This document shows, in pieces, positions 1-8,300 of a DNA stretch of 64,000 bases. The notes under the pieces are model-generated. The model made no database searches, was not told where the DNA came from, and worked only from the letters and a program-made list of their open reading frames with translations. The stretch is from Calothrix sp. NIES-2100 (lineage in GTDB: Bacteria > Cyanobacteriota > Cyanobacteriia > Cyanobacteriales > Nostocaceae). Every line of letters begins with the position of its first letter. Positions within the stretch are counted from its first letter, which is position 1. A program made the position numbers and the translations under genes. The stretch lies in the NCBI RefSeq assembly GCF_002368195.1, contig NZ_AP018178.1, positions 1,558,238 through 1,622,237 on the forward strand. Reading direction: 5' to 3'.

Positions 1-442
1 CAATCTGGTTAACAGTGGCTTCAACATCCAAAGTTCTTTTAGAAGTTGAGGGAACTTTACGCATCAGAGGACGCAAAGCTCTACTAATTTGTAGTTTGTT
101 TGGTAAAGCAGGTGCAGCAGGGGTTTGAAATGGTAAACCCTCTCTATTTTCTTCAGTCTGCGACTTTTGAGGTAACGCAGCTAAGGGTGGCGAATAAATA
201 TTAATAGCAGGCTCAAAGGGTTGAGCAGGTTGAATATTTGTTTTTTCAGAAATAGTTGGGCTTTCTGTTAAAGGTTGAGGCGCTTTTTCTCTGATTTGAG
301 TAGTTTCTACTCCCATTTGCTGAGCTAGCAAAAGAGTATCTGCTATATCCTCATCACTTAGTTCTAAACGTTTCCTTAAACCACTACGCTCTAATATATT
401 AACAAACCGTTTCACTGCGTCATAGGCAGAATCTTTACTCAT
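1..442 (-). CDS. vWA-component protein of a MoxR/VMAP conflict system, N-terminal part (SAV_2336-like), runs off the window
   Basis: An open frame of 147 codons starts with ATG at 442 and is still open at base 1. The first ~45 residues are a helical, acidic/basic region. A Pro/Gln/Thr-rich linker follows, then a stretch around residues 108-145 with PFQTPAAPALPNK, a LRPLMRKVPS motif and DVEATV. This is the usual N-terminal layout of 'SAV_2336 N-terminal domain-related' proteins, which carry a vWA-type domain further on; that domain would lie outside the window. The start overlaps the moxR-like stop by 8 bp (ATGAGTAA), so the two are translationally coupled. The family call rests on the linker motif and on the upstream partners. 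The vWA domain itself is inferred, not seen. Confidence 0.72.
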   Translation of the reverse strand, partial: MSKDSAYDAVKRFVNILERSGLRKRLELSDEDIADTLLLAQQMGVETTQIREKAPQPLTESPTISEKTNIQPAQPFEPAINIYSPPLAALPQKSQTEENREGLPFQTPAAPALPNKLQISRALRPLMRKVPSTSKRTLDVEATVNQI

Positions 443-1460
443 CTTCTTCAACTTGTCCTAAATCTTGCAGCAGTTGTTTAATCAGTCCATCTTTAGTATC
501 AATGCGTCCTTTTGTCACCATAAATAGAGCATTGAGAAGTTGATCGTTGGCTAGGGTTTTTGTATCTCTTGCTGCAATAAAATTATCAACTAATGTATCT
601 AGAGCTTCATTTGTTAATTTGGTGGAATCTTCCGAATCTGCTATTTCTTTACCTAAATGAGCCGCAATTATTTTCACTAACTGTTCTTTATCTGGCTCTT
701 TCATCGTTAGCCGTAAACAGCGTCTCAAAAATGGTGGGGGGAAATCTCGCTCGCCATTACTGGTTAAGATTACCAAGGGAAAGGTAGTACAAATTACTCT
801 TCCTTCGATAATTTCGTGACTAATATCTGCGGTATATGCAGTCCGCACATTAACTCTGGGAACTTCTTTTTTTAGCCTCACTAACTCCTCGATTTCAAAC
901 CGTCCCTCTTCAAAAATATTTAACAGGTCGTTAGGTAAATCAATATCACTTTTATCAATTTCATCGATGAGGAGAATCCGGGGTTTTGGTGATGGAAGTA
1001 AAGCTGTCCCTAGAGGACCCAAGGTGATATAGTCTTCAATGCTACTGGCTTGTTGTTTCTTTTCTGCTCTGGGAGACGATTTTGGGGAATTTGGCTGCTG
1101 TTTGACTTCTTGTAAGCGAGCGATCGCATCATAGTTATATAATCCATCTTTAAGAGTAGTCCGAGATGTGATCGGCCAATATAAAACTTCCCCTAACATC
1201 AATTCTCTAGCTACCGCATAAGCTAAGGATGATTTACCTGTTCCTGGTTTACCTGTGATCAATAAAGGTCGTCGCAGGTATAATGCTGCATTAACCATAT
1301 TGATTTCTTCTTCACGAGGTTGAAAAGTTTCACCTCTGACTTGGCTGCGGCTTTGATTTGGGTTAATTTCTTTACCAAAAGGTCGCCACTTGGGAGAATC
1401 AGGTAAATCCCAATCATCGTGAGGTTCACTATTTCCTGTAAAAATTTGCCAGTTAGTCAT
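435..1460 (-). CDS. MoxR-family AAA+ ATPase of a vWA-MoxR-VMAP conflict system
   Basis: A 341-residue AAA+ ATPase. Walker A is GKPGTGKSS at ~70-78, Walker B is ILLIDEID at ~162-169, sensor 1 is LTSNGERD around 232-239, and an arginine pair (FLRR) at ~244-247 fits the finger. Between Walker A and B is a long insert with LYNYDAIARLQ and YITLGPLG, typical of the MoxR subgroup that pairs with vWA and VMAP proteins. The expected role is an NTP-driven switch that remodels the partner complex. It lies 13 bp after the VMAP gene and overlaps the vWA gene by 8 bp, so one polycistronic message is likely. General MoxR chaperones of metal-insertion systems are the alternative, but the neighbours argue against that. 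Confidence 0.88.
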   Translation of the reverse strand: MTNWQIFTGNSEPHDDWDLPDSPKWRPFGKEINPNQSRSQVRGETFQPREEEINMVNAALYLRRPLLITGKPGTGKSSLAYAVARELMLGEVLYWPITSRTTLKDGLYNYDAIARLQEVKQQPNSPKSSPRAEKKQQASSIEDYITLGPLGTALLPSPKPRILLIDEIDKSDIDLPNDLLNIFEEGRFEIEELVRLKKEVPRVNVRTAYTADISHEIIEGRVICTTFPLVILTSNGERDFPPPFLRRCLRLTMKEPDKEQLVKIIAAHLGKEIADSEDSTKLTNEALDTLVDNFIAARDTKTLANDQLLNALFMVTKGRIDTKDGLIKQLLQDLGQVEEDE

Positions 1461-1473
1461 AAAATTAATCAGT

Positions 1474-2889
1474 TTAGAGTTTGTTTTCGGTTAATAGCTG
1501 TTCGGGTGGTAATAAATCGGGGTCATCCCACAATAAGCATAAATGGTTAATGTTATTATTCCCTTGTGCTTTTTTGTTTTTAACATGGGAAGGTAATTCT
1601 TTTAAACAAATATCATTCTCTTCATTTTTTAAAATACTCTTGAATTTTTCTTCAATATCAGGAATCTGTTGACGAGTCCAGAGGGCTAGGGGAAGAGCAG
1701 ATTTGAAAATAATTTTTCCCAATACATCTCCTTTTTCAAAGACGCTGGTGATGGTTACAGCAATGACGTTTTCCTGTTTGATTTGATCGAATAAGGTTTT
1801 TTGATTATCACTAGCGCCTAAAATAAAAACACTAGTAGCATATTCTTCTAATTTATCTTTAAATGTATTTGCTTTGTCGCGCCATTTAAAAACTGGTGGA
1901 CTTTTACCTCTTAATCTATCTGCACACCGAATTATTACTTCATAATCTTCACAAATTCCCGTAGTAAAATCCTCTTCACCTGGTTCATATTCTTCGGTTT
2001 TCCAAGAATCAAAATCATGATTCATCAATTCAGATGGCAAGAAAATATGAATCTGCTTTATGGATTTATTAGCTTTAATTAAACTTTGTTGAATTAAATT
2101 TATGGTGACTTTAGGTAAATTGCTTAAATTTTTATCTGTAGGAATTTCTGATTTATTGTCAAATTTAAGTTGTTCACAATCAGAGAAAGATTCTCGCTGA
2201 TATTGACCTAAATTTTTGATTAGCCATGCTTCAACAACATAATTATCTCCCGATTTACTAATTGCTATCATGAGACAGGGATGACATTGCTGTTCTCGTT
2301 GTCGTTGCTCTTTGATTAATTGTTGAATTAATTCATCAAAGTCTTTAATGTTTTCTGTTCCCCAGTTGGTTAAATCATTAGATAAAGATGTTCCTGTGTT
2401 GCTCAAAGATAAATAGCCGACAAATTTATCTAGATAACTATAATTACCTTGGAGCGGCATATTTAACTCATTAATTATTTCTTCTACTGTTTGCGGTTTG
2501 GTTTTATTCAACTTACGTACTTGATATAAAGATGATTCATAAGCAGTAAAAATTATAGCCTTTTCCGGTTCAAAGTATTTTTGTAATACATTAATAAGTT
2601 TGTCTAATTTTTCCTGATTTTGATATTGTTGTTCAAGCTCTTTTAATTTAGGATTATCGGGTTTGTCTTGATAACAGGCTTGAAAAAGCTTTTCTAGCTT
2701 TCCTTCAGGAATTGCCCATCTAGTTACTAAATTAAAGACAATATCTGTAAGATTATCACCCCCGGCGATCGCTTCCAGATTTTCCCTCAATTCAAAACTA
2801 ACCACCATTGCTAAATCATTTTTACTAGGATAAGCATAAAGAATGGCATCTATTAACTGTTTTTTCTTACTCTCTAACCACGATTCCAT
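1474..2889 (-). CDS. EAD1-VMAP adaptor protein (vWA-MoxR-associated protein)
   Basis: 471 residues. Residues 1-~90 form an effector-associated domain of the EAD1 type: helical, with AYPSKNDLAMVV, ENLEAIAGGDNLTDIVF and RWAIPEGKL. The same segment opens the EAD1-trypsin protein two genes upstream. The middle (~120-180) resembles the VMAP middle region. The C-terminal ~270 residues end in a CLLWDDPDLLPPEQLL motif characteristic of VMAP-C. In the known model for these ternary systems, VMAP links the MoxR/vWA switch to effectors through like-with-like EAD pairing. It is an intracellular, probably non-enzymatic adaptor. Gaps are 21 bp upstream and 13 bp downstream, consistent with an operon. Confidence 0.82.
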   Translation of the reverse strand: MESWLESKKKQLIDAILYAYPSKNDLAMVVSFELRENLEAIAGGDNLTDIVFNLVTRWAIPEGKLEKLFQACYQDKPDNPKLKELEQQYQNQEKLDKLINVLQKYFEPEKAIIFTAYESSLYQVRKLNKTKPQTVEEIINELNMPLQGNYSYLDKFVGYLSLSNTGTSLSNDLTNWGTENIKDFDELIQQLIKEQRQREQQCHPCLMIAISKSGDNYVVEAWLIKNLGQYQRESFSDCEQLKFDNKSEIPTDKNLSNLPKVTINLIQQSLIKANKSIKQIHIFLPSELMNHDFDSWKTEEYEPGEEDFTTGICEDYEVIIRCADRLRGKSPPVFKWRDKANTFKDKLEEYATSVFILGASDNQKTLFDQIKQENVIAVTITSVFEKGDVLGKIIFKSALPLALWTRQQIPDIEEKFKSILKNEENDICLKELPSHVKNKKAQGNNNINHLCLLWDDPDLLPPEQLLTENKL

Positions 2890-2910
2890 AGCAACTTATA
2901 ATTGTTTTGA

Positions 2911-3333
2911 CTAACTTTTAGCTTTAGTTTCAACGGGATTAATTAAAGGAATAATTAAGTTATATAGAATCAATATAGTTGAACCATAAACAGGGCGGTA
3001 AAAACTTAATGATGTAAAAGGTTCTCCGAGGGCAAATACCCAAACAATAAACGCTATGGTAGAGATAATAGTTTGTTTAACTGCTGGAGGCTTTTTTGGT
3101 TCAGATGTTTGCCGGAGAATATAAACAGCAGTCATTACTGTAAAAACAATCAATAAAATCCACAAGATAGTATTTGTAGGAATCCCAGCGGCACTTTTAA
3201 TTAATCCGGTAATTGCAATCCATCCGCCGACAATTTCTGTAGGAATATATTTAATTAGCTTGGAAAAATAATCATCAATTTTTCCGGAATCTGATTGTGC
3301 TTCTAATTGGCTACTAACTATTCTCCGTCCCAT
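2911..3333 (-). CDS. Small four-helix membrane protein in the conflict operon
   Basis: 140 residues, not recognised as a named family. A short hydrophilic N-terminus (~1-25) is followed by about four hydrophobic segments near residues 30-48, 55-73, 87-104 and 110-131. The tail is basic. The start at 3333 has a good Shine-Dalgarno (CAGGAG, ~7 nt upstream). It sits 18 bp after the EAD1-trypsin gene and 21 bp before VMAP, so it is almost certainly co-transcribed. A plausible role is a membrane-acting effector, or its anchor, released or cleaved when the system fires. That is inference from position and topology only. It has no EAD of its own. Confidence 0.7.
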   Translation of the reverse strand: MGRRIVSSQLEAQSDSGKIDDYFSKLIKYIPTEIVGGWIAITGLIKSAAGIPTNTILWILLIVFTVMTAVYILRQTSEPKKPPAVKQTIISTIAFIVWVFALGEPFTSLSFYRPVYGSTILILYNLIIPLINPVETKAKS

Positions 3334-3351
3334 GTTTAACTCCTGAATAAT

Positions 3352-4392
3352 TTAAGCTAAATCTGCCTTAATTTCTTGATAAATAGCTGCAAATAAAATT
3401 CCTTCCCTAATTGTGCCAAAAGTTTTGGCTCTTTGAGCATGATGTAATGCAACTAAACACCAATCTTCATCAAAACAAGGTGAGCCACTGGAACCTAAAG
3501 CCGTTTTATTCACATATTGAACTAAACCACTATGATGATAAACTCCTGTGATGCCATCGCGACTGATGGAAAGTTTCATGGAATCGCCTTCAGGATGTTG
3601 TAAAACACTAATTCCCATTTTCTCAATCGGTAACTTTCTCTCATCCCAACGCGCAGGTGTAATGTCTTTGCTTTGGTTAATTTTAGATTCTACCTGTAAT
3701 AAAATATAATCTAGATTTTCAGTTTTACTAAAACGTAAAATCGGTTTTTGGTTATCTAGTTTAAATAAATTCCCAGATTTTTCACCACCATCATCTGAAG
3801 TAAAGTAGCCAAATTTCAATACAGCATCACGAGCATTGTTTTCTATGTTGTCTTCTTCTGTCGGCTGAAAAACATGATAATTTGTTAATACCTTATTAGG
3901 AGTAATCAAAACTCCTGTGCCCATAATCTTGCGAGATGGGATTTCAATCCGACATACCGATGCAGATTGTTCAATTGCTCGTTTCAAAAATCCTACATCC
4001 AAGTAATCAGTTTCAGATTGCAGCCAATTTTGGAGTTGAATTTTATCAGTTTCGCCTTTCCAGTTAATATCGGGGCCAAAATCTGTTGTTGTTAACGGCA
4101 ATTCAGTAATAAACCGTTGATTAAGAACAACTGATTCATAAAATGCTTTAAGTTCTGGATTATCAGGATTAGTTTCATAGGCGGCTAAAATTAACCGATA
4201 TATTTTTCCTCTGGGAATTGCCCACCTAGTTAATAACTTAAAGACAATATCTGTAAGATTATCACCGCCGGCGATCGCCTCCAAGTTTTCCTCTAATTCA
4301 AACTGAACCATCATGGCTAAATCATTTTTAGTGGGATAGGCACTAACAATGGCGTTAACTAGCTTTTTGAGTTCAGCACCAGATAGTTTCAT
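3352..4392 (-). CDS. EAD1-trypsin-like serine peptidase (conflict-system effector)
   Basis: 346 residues from the ATG at 4392; a TTG two codons earlier is less likely. Residues 1-~88 are an EAD1 domain nearly identical in motif order to that of the VMAP adaptor (AYPTKNDLAMMV, ENLEAIAGGDNLTDIV, RWAIPRGK). Residues ~145-340 are a chymotrypsin-fold peptidase with the triad His173 (TNYHVF), Asp228 (ENLDYILL) and Ser302 (GSSGSP); all three catalytic residues are present. There is no signal peptide, so it acts in the cytoplasm. EAD1 sharing implies recruitment to the VMAP/MoxR/vWA switch, with protein cleavage as the output. It is the first gene of the five-gene minus-strand operon, and its 3' end is 18 bp from the next gene. 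Confidence 0.88.
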   Translation of the reverse strand: MKLSGAELKKLVNAIVSAYPTKNDLAMMVQFELEENLEAIAGGDNLTDIVFKLLTRWAIPRGKIYRLILAAYETNPDNPELKAFYESVVLNQRFITELPLTTTDFGPDINWKGETDKIQLQNWLQSETDYLDVGFLKRAIEQSASVCRIEIPSRKIMGTGVLITPNKVLTNYHVFQPTEEDNIENNARDAVLKFGYFTSDDGGEKSGNLFKLDNQKPILRFSKTENLDYILLQVESKINQSKDITPARWDERKLPIEKMGISVLQHPEGDSMKLSISRDGITGVYHHSGLVQYVNKTALGSSGSPCFDEDWCLVALHHAQRAKTFGTIREGILFAAIYQEIKADLA

Positions 4393-4759
4393 AGTCAATT
4401 TTCAGAAATTATACAAAATTAAGCTCATACCACCCTGAAAAGGGATGGGATTTTGTGTTGACGGTTGACGGTTAACCGTCAGCAGTCAACAGATAACAAT
4501 TTGGGATTTTATAATATAGCTCCAATTACCTTGTTCTGGGTATCTGATATTAAACTTATTTATAGATGATATTGCCGATGGAAAAATTAAGCTAGGCAAG
4601 ATGCCTAGGCTAGAGACTATTTTATCCGCTTCATCGATAAGATGATTACTGCACAGGGTTTTTATATTAATTTATATGAAGCTTGCAGATAATGAAGATG
4701 CATATATAGCAGATGGCAACGCAAGTGAGTACAGATAATCATCAGGGCACAACACTGGA
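4393..4759. other. Leader region of the conflict operon
   Basis: No gene seen. It must contain the promoter of the minus-strand operon ending at 435, but no convincing -35/-10 pair stands out. A heptameric TTGACGG/TCAACAG tandem and inverted repeat lies at about 4457-4496, of the STRR kind common in filamentous cyanobacteria. Confidence 0.45.
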
Positions 4760-4878
4760 GACATCCAATTTTTTAAATAACCAATAAATTTGTAGTCCGA
4801 GTGTCTCGCTCGATGAATGAACAACAGCGAGCTTTTCGGCTCGCACTACGGAATATGGGTAATTTATTTTTTGTAAGT
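4760..4878 (-). mobile_element. Miniature inverted-repeat element, copy 1 (GGGAC/GGATGTC family)
   Basis: About 119 bp matching, in reverse orientation, the 146-bp element at 53382-53527. Both share the outer end reading CCAATTTTTTAAATA, an ATTACCCATATTCCGTAGTG block and the GACATCC/ACTTAC termini. The middle is a GCGAGC/GCTCGC hairpin that differs between copies. No coding capacity. Confidence 0.7.
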
Positions 4879-4907
4879 AATTGCTCCGGCGTAGCCCGCC
4901 GCAGGTA

Positions 4908-5236
4908 TCGCCAATATAGCAATTGGGTTCGCCGATATAGCAATTGGGTTTCCCAATATAACAATTGGGTTCGCCGATATAGCAATTGGGTTTCCCAATA
5001 TAACAATTGGGTTCGCCGATATAACAATTGGGTTTCCCGATATAGCAATTGGGTTTCCCAATATAGCAATTGAGTTCGCCGATATAACAATTGGGTTTCC
5101 CAATATAGCAATTGAGTTCTCCAATATAACAATTGAGTTCTCCAATATAACAATTGAGTTCTCCAATATAACAATTGGGTTCGCCGATATAACAATTAGG
5201 TTTCCCAATATAGCAATTGGGTTTCCCAATATAGCA
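4908..5236. repeat. 21-bp tandem repeat array, ~16 copies, downstream of exoprotein 1
   Basis: Units of exactly 21 bp alternate between a form with TTGGGTTTCCCAATATA (a self-complementary TTGGG/CCCAA hairpin) and a form with TTCGCCGATATA, joined by RCAA. It begins 77 bp beyond the stop of the minus-strand exoprotein gene. The period of seven codons creates long open frames on both strands, but these are low-complexity and not genes. A related array with the same period lies after the third exoprotein gene. Confidence 0.9.
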
Positions 5237-5312
5237 AAGCCCCTTACCCTTTGCCCTTTTCCCTTTCCCCTTCCCAAAAACCCTAATTTTTAATTGATAA
5301 ACTTAGTTGCTC

Positions 5313-8300
5313 TCAATTAGAAGCCGAACAAGCAACAGATGTGAATGCCGGAATATGGGGTGTAACTTTGGGCACTTCTGCAACCAGCAAGATATCCCCA
5401 TTGGCATCAACTACCAAACCAGAAGCTTCCACAATCGCATTAGAAGCAGAAGAAATTGCGGAAGTAGTAGTGACTAATGTGGCAATTGGTTCAATTTTTT
5501 CTGTTAGAGAGTTTTGCGATCGATTTGAGAGTTTCACCCATTGTGCTAGGGTACTAGTATCTTGTAATGGTTCAATGGGACTGTAAGGTAGGCCACCGCG
5601 TCCTGTGATGATAAATGAATTGGCTTGTTGCTTACTACCAGGCTTGCAAGAGTTATCAATTTGCCCGGAAGCATCCACCAGAGTTGAGGGGAGTTGGACT
5701 AAGCCGTTACGGGGGTCTACCTCTGGTGTGCTGATAGTTACATTACCGCTCACACCCAATTCGGAACTAGCAGTGATACCGCTCTGTTGTGTTTCTTGTG
5801 CTTGGAATCCAATGCCGAATATTCCTTGAGTAAAGATGTTAATATTACCACCAGTGCCACTGTAAGCATTGGCTGTGATGTTGCTGTCTTCCTGGTCAAC
5901 GGCGATGATGAAGGGACTATTAATGGTGATGTTACCACCATTGCCACCAGCTTTATCTGTGCCGGCTGTGGCAGTAATGTTGCTGTTATGACGCAGGAAT
6001 AAGAAATCTTTAACTTCTAGAGTAATTTCCCCTCCTTGGCTACTTACAGTTGCGGCATTAATAAAGGCTTGATTATCTAAAGTTAGAGTCCCAGCTTGCA
6101 GGGAAATATTGCCACCTTGACCGCTTCCTTGACTATTTACTCCTATCCCCGCACCGTTTTTAATGAGAAAAATTTCAGGGTCAATGGTAATACTGCCACC
6201 TACACCTGTTGAACCTGTTTCTGTATTAGCAAATATTCCGGTATTTGTGCCGTCTAAGGTAATGCGATCGCGGACTTTTACGTTGATATTTCCCGCTTTT
6301 TTTGTACCGGATGTAGTGGTGAGGAATTGGGAGCCGTTATTGGCGGTTAAAGTATGAGAATTGATGTTAATATTACCGCCTTGACCACTATTAATAGTAG
6401 AAGCTGAGATTTTTACGCCATCATTAATATTTAAGTTTTGGGTAGTAATTTGAATATTGCCAGCTTCCCCTGTACCTGTACTTTCAACTGCTAATTTTCC
6501 AGATCCTGCAATGTTAATATTTTCCGGTGCTGTGAGAATTAAGTCACCACCTTTACCACTGGCAGAAGTAGAAGCAGAAATAGTGGAATTGGGGAACAGG
6601 GTAATATCTAAATCGGGCTGATTTTGGTAAGGATTGAGTTGTAATGTGCCTGCGGGGGCTTGTCCTTGGGTTTCGGCAAAAATCCCGACAATGCCTGCTA
6701 GGTCTAGTTTGGAGGCGTTTAAGGTGATGCTACCACCGTCTTCGGTGTTGGTGGCGGTGGCGGTGGCGGTGGCGGTGATGCGGGCTGTATCGGATACGGT
6801 GAGGCTAGGAGTATTCACAATGATGTTTCCGGCTTTACCTGCACCAGTTGTTTCGACGGAGATAATCGGGGCAAAGTCTTGAACACCGATACCGAGATTA
6901 ACTAGATTAGGTGCATTGACTGTGATTGTACCGCCATCACCCTTGCCTGTAGTTGTGGCGAAGATTTGAGCGCCATTGGCTACTGTTAAAGTCGGAGTAT
7001 CAATGGTGATGTCTCCGGCAAAACCTTCTGCTGTGGTGGAAGCGGAGATTTCTGAGGTATCTGTGAGGGTTAAGTTGTTGGCATCAATTTGAATATTGCC
7101 GGCGTTCCCTGTGCTGCTGGTGTTGCTGGCAATTTTACTATTATTGAAAGTAACAGTACCAGGACTGGTAATCTTGACGTTGCCTGCGGGGTCACTGCCT
7201 CTGGTGTCGCTTTCTATGCGACTATCTTTAAATGTGAGATTACCTGTGCTGGTAATATCCACATTTCCTGATTGACCTACTCCGCTAACATCCAGGGTAA
7301 TATTTTCGTTTTCATCAGGAGCAGCTAGGGGATTCTTGATTGTCAACTGTTTACTAGTGATGATATTCGTATTTGTCAGCGATAAATCCCCAAAACCGTT
7401 AATTTGAACATCTCCAGATTTGGAAGCAGAAGACAGAGTTAAGATATCTAAATCTGTAATGTTATTTTTAGCTGCTAAAGTAACGTTACCACCCGCTCCT
7501 GAATTTCCGGTTGGAGAAACAGAAAAGGAATTCAAGGTTGCGGAAATAATATTCCAATCTATATCTAGATTCACATCTATATTCCCATCTATTGCACTGA
7601 GAGTAATTATTCCACCATTTCCCGCGTTTTCTGAAAGTGAAAATGAGTAGGAGTCAAGGCCTTGTGTCAAGATATTACCCTGTGTGGTAGTCAGGGCAAT
7701 TGCACCCCCAGATTCCGCGTTTCCTGAACGTGAATATGAGTAAGAGTCAAGGTCTTGTGTAGAGATATTACCCTGTGTGGTAGTCAGGGCGATTGCACCC
7801 CCAGAACCCGCGTTTCCTGAATCTGAAATTGAGGCGGAGTCAAGGCCGTGTGTAGAAATATTACCCTTTGTGGTAGTCAGGGCGATCGCACCCCCTGATC
7901 CCGCGTTTCCAAAAGCTGATTGTGAGGAGGAGTCAAGGTATTCTGTAGAAATATTACCCTGTGTGGTAGTCAGGGCGATCGCACCCCCTGATCCCGCGTT
8001 TCCATCGCTTGAATCTGAGTTAGAGCGAAGGTCTAGTGTAGAAATATCACCATATGTGGTAGTCAGGGTGATCGCACCTCCTGAACCCCCGTTTTCTGAA
8101 TCTGAATTTGAGTCAGAATGAATGGATTGTGTAGAGATATCACCATGTGTGGTAGTCAGGGCGATCGCACCCCCGTTTCCCCCTGATGAGCTGGAGACTG
8201 ATCTGGAGTCAAGGTATTCTGTAGAGATATTACCTTGTGTGGTAGTTAGGGTGATCGCACCCCCTGAACCCGCAGTTCCTAAATCTGAATTTGACTCGGA

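Noticed and set aside
4908..5236. CRISPR-like appearance of the tandem arrays
   Set aside because: There are no unique spacers: adjacent units are variants of the same 21 bp, and no cas genes are present.
4773..5277. Overlapping open frames on both strands in the 21-bp array (RTQLLYW-type and NPIVIL-type repeats)
   Set aside because: The 21-bp period keeps all frames open. Composition is low-complexity, there are no ribosome sites, and the array is explained as a tandem repeat.
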